Source of the DNA: Nepenthes gracilis
Lineage: Eukaryota; Streptophyta; Magnoliopsida; Caryophyllales; Nepenthaceae
Reading direction: 5' to 3'
Length of the DNA: 64,000 nucleotides
NCBI GenBank assembly: GCA_033239525.1
Contig: BSYO01000005.1
Coordinates: 29,109,341-29,173,340, forward strand
Positions within the stretch are counted from its first letter, which is position 1; the number at the start of each line of letters is the position of its first letter. Under the pieces are notes generated by a model. It had not been told where the DNA came from. It made no database searches and was given only the letters and a program-made list of their open reading frames with translations. Both the position numbers and the translations under genes were made by a program. Positions 36,471-49,050 of the stretch are shown here, piece by piece.

Positions 36471-38379
36471 AGTATATGATGCATGTTAAAATAAAAAACA
36501 AACTAAAAGTTCTTTTCAACGTTTTAATAAGACAACTACTAGAAGGCCTCTTGAATGATTACATATGAATTTACTTGGACCTACAAAACTTATAAGCATG
36601 GGTGGTAGCCACTCTACTTTTGTAATTGTTGAAGATTATTCTAGATATTGTTGGGTATTCTTTCTTTCTCATAAAAGTGAAGCTTTTGATGTGTTTGTCA
36701 TATTTTAAAAAGTTCAAAATAAAAGTACTAATATAATCAAAATCAAAATGATCATATTGGTGAATTTGAAAATCATAACTCTAAAATCTTTTGTGCCAAT
36801 AATGGAATGTTTTTCATGCTTTTAGTATACCTAGAACTCTACAACAAAATGGCATAGTTGAAAGAAAAATCAAACATTACAAGAATGGTTAGAACAATGT
36901 TAAATGAAAATAATTTACGTTTCTTTTTGGCGGAAGTCATTAATGTTGCATGTTTCTTATAACATAGAATTTTTATAAGACAAATTCTTAAGAAATCACC
37001 ATTTGAAATTTGGTATGATAGAAAACTTACCATTAAATATTTTTAAGTTTTTAGTTCTAAATAGTAAAGCTTATAGGGTGTACAATAAAAGAATTACTAC
37101 TATTGAAAAAACCACACATGTACATTTTGATGAAGACGATAATAATATAGCTAAATCATTAGATGATGATATTTTGATAAGAAGTCTAGATAATTTGAAT
37201 ATTACACCCGAAACTAGTATAAAGGATGAAGTTCAAATTATTGAAAATCAATCTAATCAAGAAAGGCATAACTTACCGTCAGCTTGGAAATTTGATCATT
37301 CACATCCTAAAGAACAAATTATCGGTTATCCTAATGAAAATATAAAAACAAGATCATCATTGAGAAATATTTGTGATCATTTAGCCTTTAAATCACAATT
37401 TGAACCTAAATCTTTTAATGAAACCAAATGTAGTGAAAATTGGATAATGGCAATTCATGAAGAATTAAAACAATTTGAAAAAAATGAAGTTTGGAATCTT
37501 ATTCCAAGGTCGAGTAATCATACCGTAATCAGAACTAGATTGGTTTTCAAAAATACGCTGGATGAAGATAGAAAATTATTAAAAACATGACCAGATCAGT
37601 GGTGCAAGGTTTTAATCGAGAAGGAATCAACAATGATGAAACTTTTGCACCCATAGCAAGACTTGAATCCATTAGAATGTTTTTGACATTTATTTGCAAC
37701 AAGATTTTTAAATTATTTCAAATGAATATTAAAAGTTCATTTTTAAATGGAATTATTACGGAAGAAATATATGTTGAACAACCCCTAAATTTGAAGATAA
37801 AATATTCCGGATCATGTTCTTAAATTGTCTAAAACTCTTTATTGATTAAAACAAGCACCTAGAGCATGATATGGAAGATTAAGTAAATGCTTGCTAAATA
37901 ATGGTTTAGTATTGTGACGTATAATGAATTTGCCAAATGCATGCAAAATGAATTTAAAATGAGTATGATATGTAAACTTAATTTCTTTTTTGGACTAACA
38001 AATAAAACAATGTATGGATGGCATGTTTTTAAATCAATCTTGATATGTGAAGTATCTTTTAAAGAAATATGATTTGATTAATTATAAAATTTGTGCAACC
38101 CCCATTTGTTCTTGTTTAAAATTAGATATTGATGAAAATAATAAAGTTTATTCAAAATTATATAGAGGAAAGATTGCAAGTTAATTATATTTAACCACTA
38201 GTAGACCAGAAATAATGTTTAATTTTGCCTACGTGATCATTTTAAATCTAAACCTAAAGAATCTCATTTAACTATAGTGAAAATAATTTTTAAAAATCCT
38301 AAAGGTACACCTACATTGGATAATGGTAACCTGAGAGATGTGAATTTTACTAGTTATACGATTGATAAAACAAAGTACT
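36471..38379 (+). pseudogene. SIRE-like integrase, RT and RNase H remnant
   Basis: After the solo LTR the copia resumes with an integrase core (HMNLLGPTKLISMGGS, VIVEDYSRYCWVFF). Then comes the linker at 37003-37590 (FEPKSFNETKCSENWIMAIH, EELKQFEKNEVWNLI), RT at 37587-37823 (ETFAPIARLESIRMFL, NGIITEEIYVEQP), and the start of RNase H (TSRPEIMFNFA, SKPKESHL). Frameshifts and stops are frequent. Confidence 0.88.
38212..38379 (+). repeat. RNase H segment, copy 1
   Basis: It matches 40278-40475 over most of its length (AATCTAAACCTAAAGAATCT, GGTACACCTA). It lacks about 30-45 bp present in copy 2. It ends AAGTACT where LTR A begins. Confidence 0.8.
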
Positions 38380-40234
38380 TGTAATGTATGAATCCCAAAG
38401 AAACATTACAATAATGATTAATTTAATTAAATTTATAGATTTTTTAGATTAATTGAGATTTCAGGTCAAAAATTAAATTCAAACCAGATTTAGTTAGGCC
38501 AAATAGAGCTTGACCTGCACCTTTCCAATGCTCGTGTGTATTTCAGACAATAAGGGTACGCCTAATGGACACTTCTTGGACACTCACATGTATTTTAGGC
38601 AAAATATCAACATCCGATTAAGCTTGATAGACGAACATGCGTGTTTTACATAGAATATTAATACCTGATATGCACCTAAATGATGTCCGTGCACCATATG
38701 ATTTGTGCCTTAGTGCCTAATCTACGCCTGACTAATGCTCATACACCAATTTTTTATAATAGGTCCCTTGATTGATTTTGGGTCATTTCTGCTGAAGTTT
38801 TGAGAGAAAAAAGAGAATGAGAAGAGGAAAAGAAAGAGACAAAGAGAGAGGAAGAAAGGAGAATAGAGATTTTACATGCATGTGATTCCACCCTCATTTC
38901 ATGAACTTTTTTGAAACACATAATTTAAATCCATGCAAAACATATTCAAATGCTGAATTTCTACAATATTGTTCTTACATGCCTTTAAATTTCTATTTAA
39001 TATCCTTACATGTATTTAATTTTTAGTTATATACATCTACATGTCTTAAATTCCTATATAATCGCTCGTGCATGTTTTAGATTTGAAAAAAATTAATGAA
39101 ATCACTTGAACTATATTAATTTCCTATATTTTTCTACATAATAGTTTCCTCATATATGTAAATCATACAATATAGTTCTTGCATTGTCATAATTTTTACA
39201 TGTCATATATTTGAAGAAATGAGAAAAAACTCTACATAAGCTTTGGATGAAGAAATGATTTTTCTTTGGTATGAGTAAAACTAAAAAATGTTCATATTTG
39301 AGTAGAGTTTTGAATTTAACCATGTATGGACCATTGTAGAAATTGATAAAATATATTTAGACATATCATAATATATTGTTAGTAAATCAAAGGCTAAACC
39401 TATCATCCGTAGATCAGAAAAGCAACGTTCGGCCCCTAATATAGAAATTATACGTAGTCAGCGTACTTACGGTTTGTAAATAGTATGAAAATTAACTTTA
39501 ATATTTACCATTTATTAGTGAGGTAATCACTGATCTTTAATCCTTTTGTATGTTGGCATGTTTTAAGTATTTATATAGTCTGACATGATTTATGCTACAA
39601 TACATATTTAGTTTTCACATAATTTATTAAAATATGATATCAGCATTTTGGATTTTGATCAGGGCATAATTTCAACATGTTTCATTGATATATATCTATA
39701 TATAAAATTATATAAGTCTTACTGAATATTAGACTTATTCTTACCTTTATTTTTGCTAACCCTCCAAACTAGGGGCTTAGATTTACTTACAAGATTAGAT
39801 AGCGGAGGCTTAAAGATTTTGTTCAAATAAATGCTGTATTCGGGTTTATATTTGGTTTGTTTTAGAATTATTGCATATTTCGGTTTAGGTTGTATCAGGT
39901 GGATGATGGTGATGAAATTATAATAGTTAAATAGTAAAATTAGGATATAGATTATGGTTTCAATACTCTAATTTTAGTTAAGATACTTTTTTCTTATGTA
40001 TACTTTAATGTCAAAACAATTATAGATGTTTAGAGTTATTTTGGGTGTGGCATTCGAGTCATGTGGTTTAATTATTATAATATTTCGGGCCATTTAACAG
40101 TATTTAATTTGTAGGTTTGCGTCCTGTTGTTCATGTTTGGTTTTTAAGCCAGTGGAATGAACAATTGAATTTTTGAGTCATAAAATAAAAAAAAATAATT
40201 TAATAAATTCAATTTCAAAATTAGAGACATGACA
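38380..40234 (+). mobile_element. Solo gypsy LTR A (1855 bp) in RNase H, TSD GTACT/GTACC
   Basis: It starts TGTAATGTATG and ends GAGACATGACA. Target duplications are GTACT (38375-38379) and GTACC (40235-40239), 4 of 5 identical. Copia sequence resumes after it as KSTSGTSHF-like text, showing insertion in the RNase H codons. The GC block lies at 38510-38750 and a decayed hairpin module near 39390-39490. Confidence 0.85.
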
Positions 40235-40277
40235 GTACCAGTGGTACTAGTCATTTCTAGGACACTCTTTGTCGAAA

Positions 40278-40475
40278 ATAATGTATGGTGCTTGCCTATG
40301 TGCTCATTTTCAATCTAAACCTAAAGAATCTCATTTAATTACAGTGAAAAGAATTTTGAATATCATAAAGGTACACCTAATATTGAATTATGATATCCCA
40401 AGATATGATCTTTTTATGTTATTAGTTATAAAAATGAGGACTTTGCTAGTCGTAAATTTAATAAAAAAAAATACT
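40278..40475 (+). repeat. RNase H segment, copy 2
   Basis: This is a second copy of the copia fragment at 38212-38379 (MYGACLCAHFQSKPKESHL). It ends AATACT, the same insertion point as copy 1, followed by a different LTR. Confidence 0.8.
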
Positions 40476-41430
40476 TGTAATATCTAAAATTTTTATTTGA
40501 TTTGGGATTACAAGAAAAAAAAAATATATATATATATAATAATAATAATTATTATTATTATTATCATTATTATTATTATTATTAAAGGGGGAGGCTCGGG
40601 GTGGCGGAAAAGAAAAGGAAGAAAAGAAAGGAGGGCGAGAAGGAAAGAAAGGGAGAAGAAGAGAGAGGGAAGAGTGGCTGCCGTTGCTGCCATCGCCAGA
40701 GGGGCTAACGCTAGGAATGGAAGCCAACAAAGCCCTCTATGTGATATTACCCTCCGTTTTTTGCACCAGTCTGAGTAGGGGAATGAATTGCAAGCCGAAG
40801 CAGAACGGCTGCTGCCGTTGCCGAAGAAAATGGGTGAAATCAAGGCAAGTAAATCCTTTCATTCTCCTTGTGAATGCTGATTTTTGGGTTGCATGTATCG
40901 ATTTTGGAAAACAACGGTTGAATCATAGAAAATGGGTTTGTGGCGCGGTGAAGAGAGAGAAAGCCGTTGCCGGCTTGCATGTGCCACCGTTGCCGTCGCT
41001 AGCTTGCATGCGCCATGGTCGCCGCCATTGCCTATGTTGGAGCCGCCATCAACGAAGGAGAAATGCGAAAAGAGGCAGAGGAGTGATGCAGTAGGAGAGA
41101 GAAAGGAAGAGGAGAGAGAGAGAGATGCGCGAAGAGGAGAGAGAAGCGTATGGTTTAGGTACCTCAAAGCATCCTTTTGGTAAATCTGCTTGCAATAAAG
41201 TTAAGGCAAATATCCTTTCACCCTATCTCTGTTTTATTTTGATATCTGATATGTTCTGCATGTATATTTTTTATAAGTATATTTGTATGGAAATGGGCAG
41301 AGTCTGAAGCCCAGTGGGCCGATTTGTGTAGGACCGTGGTGGTTCGAGGCCCAAATGGATCATATATAATAAAAGATGTCCGAGTAGCTGCATAATGGGC
41401 GGAGTCTGAGGCTCGGGTGGGTCATATAAA
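40476..41430 (+). mobile_element. Truncated gypsy LTR B, purine-rich family
   Basis: It starts TGTAATATCTAAAATTTTTA and carries an (AT)n/(TTA)n microsatellite and a 100-bp purine-rich stretch. It is the same family as the LTR at 44910-47150. It is cut short where the SIRE-like 3' LTR begins. Confidence 0.7.
40527..40585. repeat. (AT)n and (ATA/ATT)n microsatellite
   Basis: Alternating AT repeats pass into AAT and then TTA repeats with a single interruption. Confidence 0.95.
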
Positions 41431-41433
41431 TTT

Positions 41434-41725
41434 TCCTTGAGAAAAAAATTTTAACCACAATTTTTTATGAGAACGAAAAAATGAAGGTATCTCTCTTGAC
41501 CAAAATCTCCAATATTTGAATATTGATTATATTGTAAGGTTTGATCTTCAAATAAGAGAAGAAGATCAACTTTAATAGATTTGAACTCTCAAGCAAGACT
41601 TGAGGACTAGATGTAAGTGCTGTTGAACTAGCATAAATATAGTATCAAATCTCTCTTTCTCTACTGTATTTATTTACCACATTTATTTTAGTTTTTTATA
41701 ACTATTATTTGAACAACTCACACTG
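41434..41725 (+). repeat. 3' LTR of the SIRE-like element, 3'-truncated
   Basis: It is homologous to 31583-31850 (GAAGGTATC, GGTTTGATCTT, AGAAGAAGATCAA, ACTAGATGTAAG). It stops after ATTATTTGAACAA. Confidence 0.75.
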
Positions 41726-41927
41726 ACACGTTTTGGCTTGTTTGTATATATTTTAGCCAAGTTGGGCAATGTTGCATTCTTTTTTTTTTTTCTCCTGTTT
41801 TGACTGATATTTTATTGCACAACTGTAGTATATTGGCTGACATAGCATTTTGCTTCTTGTGATTTTGTTCTTTTCAGATGATAAGACAAAAAAATATGTA
41901 TTTTTAATTATTAATTCAGCATAAAAT

Positions 41928-43985
41928 TGTAAGGTCGAGTTCGAATTTTAATTTTAATCATAATTAATTAAGTTAAGATAATTAAAGTTGAGGACAATGA
42001 GAAAAAAATTTGGGTCCAAAGTTAAAATTGGTTCAGGTCACATTGAGTTAATAGATGTCTGACCGGCACCCAACGCACGCCCATGTGTTCGGGGCAGGGA
42101 AGTTGCGCCTAACTGTCGCCTGAGTAGAACTTGAGCACGCTTTTCAGATTAGCGCGCTCGATGCATGCCCAAGGGATGCCCGAGTGCACTGAGGTAGAAT
42201 GTCAGCGCCTGATGCGTGCTCGAGATAGTGCTTGTGCCCCACCATGTTTGGCCATGACGCCTAACACGCTCCCAAATAAGCGCTCGAGCGCTACTCTGCT
42301 ATATATATCATGTCCGGGTAAATTTTGGTCATTTTCTATAGAGATTTGAGAGAGGAGAGAGAAGCAGAAGAATAGAAGAGAGAGAGAGAGAGAGAGAGGA
42401 AGCTAGATAAGGCAAATTTAAGTGGATCAAAACAAGAGTTTGGTAAATTGAAGCTAAGTATATCTCCAAGCCTTTCTTCTTTTGTTCCTAATCTTTCCTC
42501 ATTTCTTTGAACATTTCTTATTCCAAATACTCATACAGGGCATATTTTTGTATCTAAAACAACGGTACTTCACATGCATGAATTCTTATCCCCATTCTCT
42601 GCAATTTTTATGAAAATCATATTCTTAATTTATATACTTTGGGTTATTCAATTATTTATTACAATTTTTTACATGCATGTGTTGAATTTGTAGTTATATA
42701 ACTCTTGTAAGCTTCAAATTCGTATTTAACGTTATTGTATGTGTAAAATCACTAAATTTATGTCTTGTATGTTCCAAAAAATTCAGTAATTTGCCTTGCA
42801 TGCAAATTATTTGAAATAGAAATGTTAAAATATCATCAATGTTACTGATTTTTCTGCAACTATGTCTAAAAATCTCATAATATGGCATCATATGTTTTAA
42901 ATTGAATATGTTCAAATTTCTTTAGTAAATTATAATATTTCATGAAAAGGAACCTAAGGAATTTGAAGGAAAACTCTACTATATGTTAAAGGAGAAAAAA
43001 TCTTTTCTTTGGAATAAGAAAATATAAGGATTATGAAATATTGAATAGAATTTCCATATGTCTAAGTATCAGACCATTACAATAAATTCAGCGGATAATA
43101 TATTTTGTCATACCTTAACATATTATAGTGGTAATCGAAATTCAAATCTATCATCCGTAGGTAAAAGCGATATTTAGCCCCACCTATAAGGTTATATGTA
43201 TGACAGTCAACCTACGGGTCTTGAATAGTAACGTAAGGCCTTTGGTTGTGTGAAAACAAATATAACCCAGGCTTTGATTATTCGTTTCTTTAGTCGGTAA
43301 AAACCCTACTGACCCTTTGTCCTTGAGAAATTGCATAATTGAGCATGGATTATGGCACCATTTAAATAAGAATACAAAAAGGAAATTTCAAAAGCTGTGT
43401 GCATTATCCTGGAAATTTGTAGCATTCCATTGAATTTGATTAATTGTTCCTTCTAACACATTTTAAGACAATTATATGTTAATTTATGCAAAATTATATG
43501 TCTTACTAAATTTTTGACTTACTCTATTTTTGTTTTTACTAATCCCTTCAGATTAGAAGCTCGGGAACTAGCAGGAAGGTAAGATTTTGATCGAGGAGCT
43601 AAAGTTGAGATTTCATATAAGATTTAGAAAGAAATCAGATGTTGTATTTTGTTTTAGACAATTTTGGCTCTATATTAATTTAATTATGGTATCGTAGTAT
43701 GAATGATGTTGTTGAATTATAATTTTACTATGGTTGTTTAAATACTCTGATTTCATTTGGATTAGACATGACTCTTTATATAAGGTCCAATATCATGTTT
43801 TGGTCAGTGTTCGGAGCCACCTGATGACATGGCATTTCAGATTCTATGCTCAAGTCATATTACTCATGTTTAGGTCGGTCAATGTTTTGACATGAAACTC
43901 ACGTTCACGGTTATTTGAATTACTAATTTTTAATGTATTAATGTTCTTAACTATTAATGATGGGATTGGATTTTGGAATATGACA
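41928..43985 (+). repeat. 5' LTR of gypsy element 2 (2058 bp)
   Basis: It starts TGTAAGGTCGAG and ends GGAATATGACA. It contains a GC-rich block (42060-42300) with repeated GCTCGAG/GCGCC-type words, a TATATATATC box near 42301, a (GA)n run at 42368-42398, and the hairpin-module position at 43140-43240. It is homologous to 34198-36465 and 49051-49714. Confidence 0.85.
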
Positions 43986-43988
43986 GAG

Positions 43989-44000
43989 TGATATCAGAGA
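43989..44000 (+). other. Primer binding site
   Basis: TGATATCAGAGA lies three bases after the LTR end. It differs from the tRNA-Met type TGGTATCAGAGC at two positions. Confidence 0.75.
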
Positions 44001-44909
44001 AGTCGTAAGAAAGGTGTCATATTTTTGGTTTGGGGATCTAATCTAATTAAATATTTGTGACGGGATCGAAAGCTGCCTTTAGGACCAAGAGGAGGTGTTG
44101 GACCAAGCTCTTGCCCTGATCGAGAAGAAAAATATTTAGCCATCATGGCTAGGATGATGGATATGATGGAGTCCACGGCCTGAGGATCACAGAACCCAGA
44201 GCCGCCAACGGTAAATCTAACGGCAATTGCTTATGATCAGTTTACTAACGAGAGGGTGCCAGAATTTATGGGCGACCCAAATCCTACTGAAGCAGAGATT
44301 TGGATCGGATAGATTGAGAAAGTTTTTACAATTATTCGATGTCCGGAGGAGGACAAGGTTGTGTTTGCCTCCTACAAGTTGGAAAGAGAGGCGGACCATT
44401 GATGGTCGGTGAAAAAGCGAGATATGGGATTGGAGAACGAATAAATTTCTTGGGAGATGTTCATGTAAGTCTTCATGGATAAATACTTCCCAACAAGAAG
44501 GAAACAAAAGGAGGATGAATTCACCCGTATGGGGCAAAGGAATCGAACAATGGCAGAGTATGATACCAAGTTCACCGAGCTGTCCCGATATGTTCTCCAC
44601 ACTGTCCATGATGAGGTGAGGAGAGTAAGAAAATTTCTGCAAGGCTTGAATGATGCTATTCAGAAATAACTAGTGACGTTAAAATCGAGGACTTATGGAG
44701 AAATTATAGATTGAGCTCTTTTGTTCGAATAATAGCTAGAAAGGGAGATGTTCTATGAGAAGAACTCGGCCAACCGAGGAGGCCAGAGTTCGAGATCGGG
44801 AGGATCCTAGAAAAGATCAAAGTTTATGGATAAAGGGAAAAAGGGGATTGAACTCCAAGGTACACCATGCCCTCTACAAGCAAAGTTCATGTGCCCTCAT
44901 TGCAGAAAG
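44001..44909 (+). pseudogene. Gypsy 2 gag remnant
   Basis: Broken frames carry the gag core (FTNERVPEFMGDPNPTEAE, ASYKLEREADHWW, FPTRRKQKEDEFTRMGQ, AEYDTKFTELSRY) and the start of a zinc knuckle (CPHCRKY). The frame is cut by the LTR insertion at 44910. Confidence 0.85.
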
Positions 44910-47150
44910 TATAATACCTGAATTGTCATTTGATTTAAATTGGATATATTTACTTTTAGGTAATTTGGATGTAATGGAAATTAATTAAATATTGTAAAAT
45001 TTTGAAGGAAATCAAGTTGGTTGGTTGCCGCCCGAGGCACATCAGTTGTATATTAAGAAAAAAAAGAAAATAGACATATAAAATAATATAATAATAAAAA
45101 TAATATATATTAAATGGGGGAAAATGGGTGTTGTGTGCTGGAGAAGGAAAAGAAAGGAAAAGAAAGAAGAGGGAGAGGGCGAGGAGAAAAGAGAGAGGAA
45201 AATCACACATGCAGGGCAAGGGAAGAAGAAGGAGAAGAAGAAAGAGAAGAAAGGAGAGGAAGGAGAAGAGGAGGACAGGAGAGAGAGAAGGTGGCACGGT
45301 ACGGGTGAGGTCAGCGACGTGAGGAGAGAGAAGCGACGGCAGCGCGTGCAGCGAGGAGAGAAAAAGCTCACCGAGGAAGATCTACGGCTGTGAGACGAGG
45401 CAGAGATGGCAGCGGCTCACGAGAGACGTGTCGCAATGCAGCAGGAGAGAGAAAATGCACATGTAGAGAGAGAAAGGGCACAGCTGAAGAGAGAAACACG
45501 CAATTCCGATTCTTCGGAGTATCCTTTCTTCCAATCTGAGGAATATAAGGTTAAGACAAGTATCCCCTAGCCCTATCCTTAGTCTAATTTAATTTCTAAT
45601 GCGTTTTAACTATTGTTTGAAGATTTTATTGACATGCATATATTTTTATATACACTCAATTTATTTATTATGTACATGTATATATGTTTTACCGGTTATT
45701 TGGTGGTTTTTCATAGGTATTTATGATTTCGAAGGATTTTATGATTTGTGAATACCCGAACGATATATATATATATATATTTGTGTATCCATATATTATA
45801 AAATCATGAATCAGGCTTTGCATCAATCCACATGCATGCTACTGAGAGCAGGGTCACTACGAGACTATGACAGTCCGAGACACAAGGGGTCGATATTTGT
45901 GATCTGATGCATGATATTTGATGGTACTGCTCTCGACGGGAATTTATGTGATATATTGTCTCACTTCCGGTGGCAGGAAGGTTGAGATGTGTTGTAACTA
46001 ATCCGTCCCACTGTGTATCTAAATGAGAACCATCGTAAAGAATTAACAGAAAATTAATAAACACGAACGTCCTAATATATAATTAAACTTGAGATTGCAT
46101 CCAAAATTACAGGTGGTAAAACATAGTGAGCAAGTTCCTAGTCTATGGAAAACAAAGTACATGAATGGCCTTGAACTGTGGGCCCAAAATGCAATCGGGC
46201 CTTGAGCTGCTAGCTTAAAACGCAGCCGATATAGCCATGGTTACTGGACGATGGTAACCCTTCTTTAAGTTAGTTTAACAATATTTGGTTTTCCGATTTC
46301 GTGCATGCTTTATATTTCTACATGTATTTGCGTAGACTATGATTTGAGATATGTGGATTCACCCACGGATTGGGTGATAGGAATATCTCGTACGTATGGA
46401 TGTGTAAAACCCAGAACACATTTTGATTTTATGATTTGGTTCCAGTGTTCCTTTGATTTTAGCATATGATATATGAGTTTGGATCCGGATGATAGTTTGT
46501 CTCCCACGCGGATGTTGTGACAGTTGCGATTATGTGATATGATTTCAAATCGTATGATATGATATTATCTATGAGATTTGACCGAATCAATGTTTGTTAT
46601 GATTATGTCCCGGAGGAATGTTTGACATGAATAATGATTTAGTATGAGACATCTCCTCAGTTTTCAGGAATTTCACGGGCCTTGTGCTTTGCCTTTAGAT
46701 GATTGTGATGTGTTATTCCTTCCCTCTAATTTATATGTACTATTTATATATATATGATGTTTGTTGAGCCCTTGCCACACGTTTTCATATTTTATCCCTT
46801 TAAACCAGTGGCTTGGATACACTTGCAGGAGTTCGAACATAATCTGACGTGACATATCTCTATCGGTGAGTAGAGATGTTTATGTTGGCTATATTTTAGA
46901 CCTCGGGGGTGTGTTATGGTTGTTGTTTATGACCAGATGAGGGCCTTGATCCATGGATGGGATATATTAGAGTTATTATTTTATGTAGATGAGTTGTTAC
47001 ATTTGGATACCTCCCTTACGATATTTGGATAGCAGGTCTCCTTTATGATGACCGAATTTATATTCGATGAAATCTTGTGTGGATTTTGATGCATTTGGTT
47101 CAATTTATGTATGGTTTATCACACCCGGATTGGGTTTTGTCGTTATTGAT
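44910..47150 (+). mobile_element. Purine-rich gypsy LTR nested in element 2
   Basis: It starts TATAATACCTGAATTG (decayed TGTAATACC) inside the gag zinc knuckle and runs to about 47150, where gypsy 2 RNase H (VLRQYRKVIAYESRQLK) begins. It is the same family as LTR B at 40476. A strong purine tract lies at 45117-45300 and an (AT)n run at 45766-45781. The canonical ACGTGACA end is absent, so its 3' end was lost together with the host gag-RT segment. Confidence 0.7.
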
Positions 47151-48965
47151 GCATTTGTGTCCTGAGGCAATATAGAAAAGTGATTGCATATGAATCGAGA
47201 CAATTGAAGCCGTACAAAAAGAATTATCCAATGTACGATCTAGAGTTAGCAACGGTGATTTTTGAGCTGAAAATTTATATACATTATCTATATAAAGAAA
47301 AAATTTTAGTGTATTCAGACCACAAGAGTCTTAAAAGGAACTGAACATGAGACAGAAAAGATGGGTGGATTTCTTGAAGGATTATGATTCTGAAATTCAA
47401 TATTAACCAAGAAAGACTAATGTCGTGGCGAATGCCTTCAGTCATCGAATGACAAGTTTTGTGACACATTTGAGGATTAAAGAAATGAAGATGTTGGACT
47501 GCATGAAACAATGTGATATTAAAAAGCACTTCTAAGGTACTTGGATGATATTGTCTTATTTTCAAGTACAATAGGAGATTTTAGAAAGAGTTAAAGGAGC
47601 CCAGATGAATGATCTGTTCTTGGTAGATATTGCTGGAGATTTGAATAGGGATTCTAGAGCGAACTTTAGTATTCAAGCCGATGGAGTCTTGAGGTTTCGA
47701 GAACGGATATGTGTGCTGAATATTAGAGAATTGAAAGAAAAAATCATGCATGAGGCTCATCGATCAATGTATACTATCCACCCCGAGATTAACAAAATAT
47801 ATCAAAATTTAAAGAAAATATTTTAGTGGCGGAACATGAAAGAGAAATAGCAGTCTATATGGCAAGATGCTTGATATGTCAACAATTAAAGATCAAGCAC
47901 AAGAAGCCACTAGGTCTACTACAACCTATGCCAACTCCCAGCTGAAAATGAGAGAATACAATAGTGGATTTTGTGATGGGTTTGCCAAAGACGCCGAGGA
48001 ATTATGATACTGCTTGGGTAATTGTAGATCGGATCACTAAGTCAACTCATTTTATTTCTATTCAGATACAGCTCTCTAGAGATCAACTAGCAAGACTATA
48101 CATTAATGAGGTTGTTAGATTATACAGTGTGCCAACTTCCATTGTATCAAATCGAGACTCAAGATTTGTCTCAAAATTTTAAAAAAGTTTGCAACGATAG
48201 TTAGAGACTAATTTGAAGTTCAGTACAGCCTATCATCTCCAAACGGATAGACAATCAGAGCGAACAATTCAGATTATTAAAGATATGTTGAATGTTTTGA
48301 TTCTGAAAATGAAGGGCAATTGAGACGATAATCTATCATTGGCCGAATTTGCATACAACAATAGCTATCAAGCAAGTATTAGTATTGCCTAATTCGAGTC
48401 TTAGTATGGAAGAAAATATCGTTTCCCGATTCCATGGGAGACTGGAGATATGAAACTTTTGGGACCAAGGGTCATTCAAGAGACGTCTGACAATGTTCGT
48501 TTGACCCATGATTGGTTGAAGGTTACTCAAAGTCGACAAAAAGCTATACTGATCAGAGGAGATTAGAGTTAAGTTTCAACGTTGGAGGCCATATAATTTT
48601 GAAAATATCTCCATCAAAGAGATTTAATAGATTTTGGATTAAAGAAAAATTGAAACCAAGGTTTATAAGACCATTTGAAATCCTCGAGAAGATTAGTGAA
48701 GTAGCATATAGATTAGCTCTACCTCCGAATTTGGGAGATGTTCACAATGTGTTCCATGTGTCTATACTTCGGAAGTATGTTTATGACCCATCGCACATTA
48801 ATGAATATGAGCTGTTGAGGATAAATGAAGATTTGACGTATAATGAGGAATCAGTTCAAATTTTGGCAAGAAAAGATCAAGTACTTCAGACGAAGATAAT
48901 TTCATTGGTCAAGGTCTTATGAAAAAACCATTCATATGAATAAGCCACATAGGAAAGAGAAGATG
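47151..48965 (+). pseudogene. Gypsy 2 RNase H and integrase remnant
   Basis: RNase H text (LKPYKKNYPMYDLELATVIF, VYSDHKSL) is followed by the integrase zinc-binding H2C2 region (EKIMHEAHRSMYTIHPE, 47740-47800), the catalytic core (47964-48182, MDFVMGLPKTPRNYD and SIVSNRDSRFVSKF) and the tail (48512-48922, FEILEKISEVAYRLALPP and FHVSILRKYVYD). Stops separate the blocks. Confidence 0.88.
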
Positions 48966-49032
48966 AGATCTGAGAGAAATATCTGCATTTGTTTCTTCGA
49001 TAAGGTACATTAAATTTCGAGACGAAATTTTT

Positions 49033-49050
49033 ATGAGGGGAGAAATATAA
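49033..49050 (+). other. Polypurine tract of gypsy element 2
   Basis: GAGGGGAGAAA precedes the LTR start TGTTTGAGTTTGAA at 49051. Confidence 0.65.

Larger units (their letters stand above)
31560..41725 (+). mobile_element. SIRE-like Ty1/copia retrotransposon, disrupted by three gypsy LTRs
   Basis: Homologous end segments at about 31560-31927 and 41434-41725 flank a SIRE-type gag, GAG-pre-integrase, integrase, RT and RNase H. Gypsy LTRs sit at 34198-36465, 38380-40234 and 40476-41430. When the first LTR is ignored the integrase-side frame continues directly (AFEKD to KVYDAC), which shows that it inserted into a pre-existing copia. All frames are broken. Confidence 0.85.

Noticed and set aside
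40458..41183. Several overlapping open frames around the microsatellite
   Set aside because: They lie in LTR B across simple repeats and a purine tract, with no protein-like conservation visible.
45042..45393. Overlapping open frames of charged or phenylalanine-rich low complexity
   Set aside because: They arise from the purine tract of the nested LTR read on both strands.
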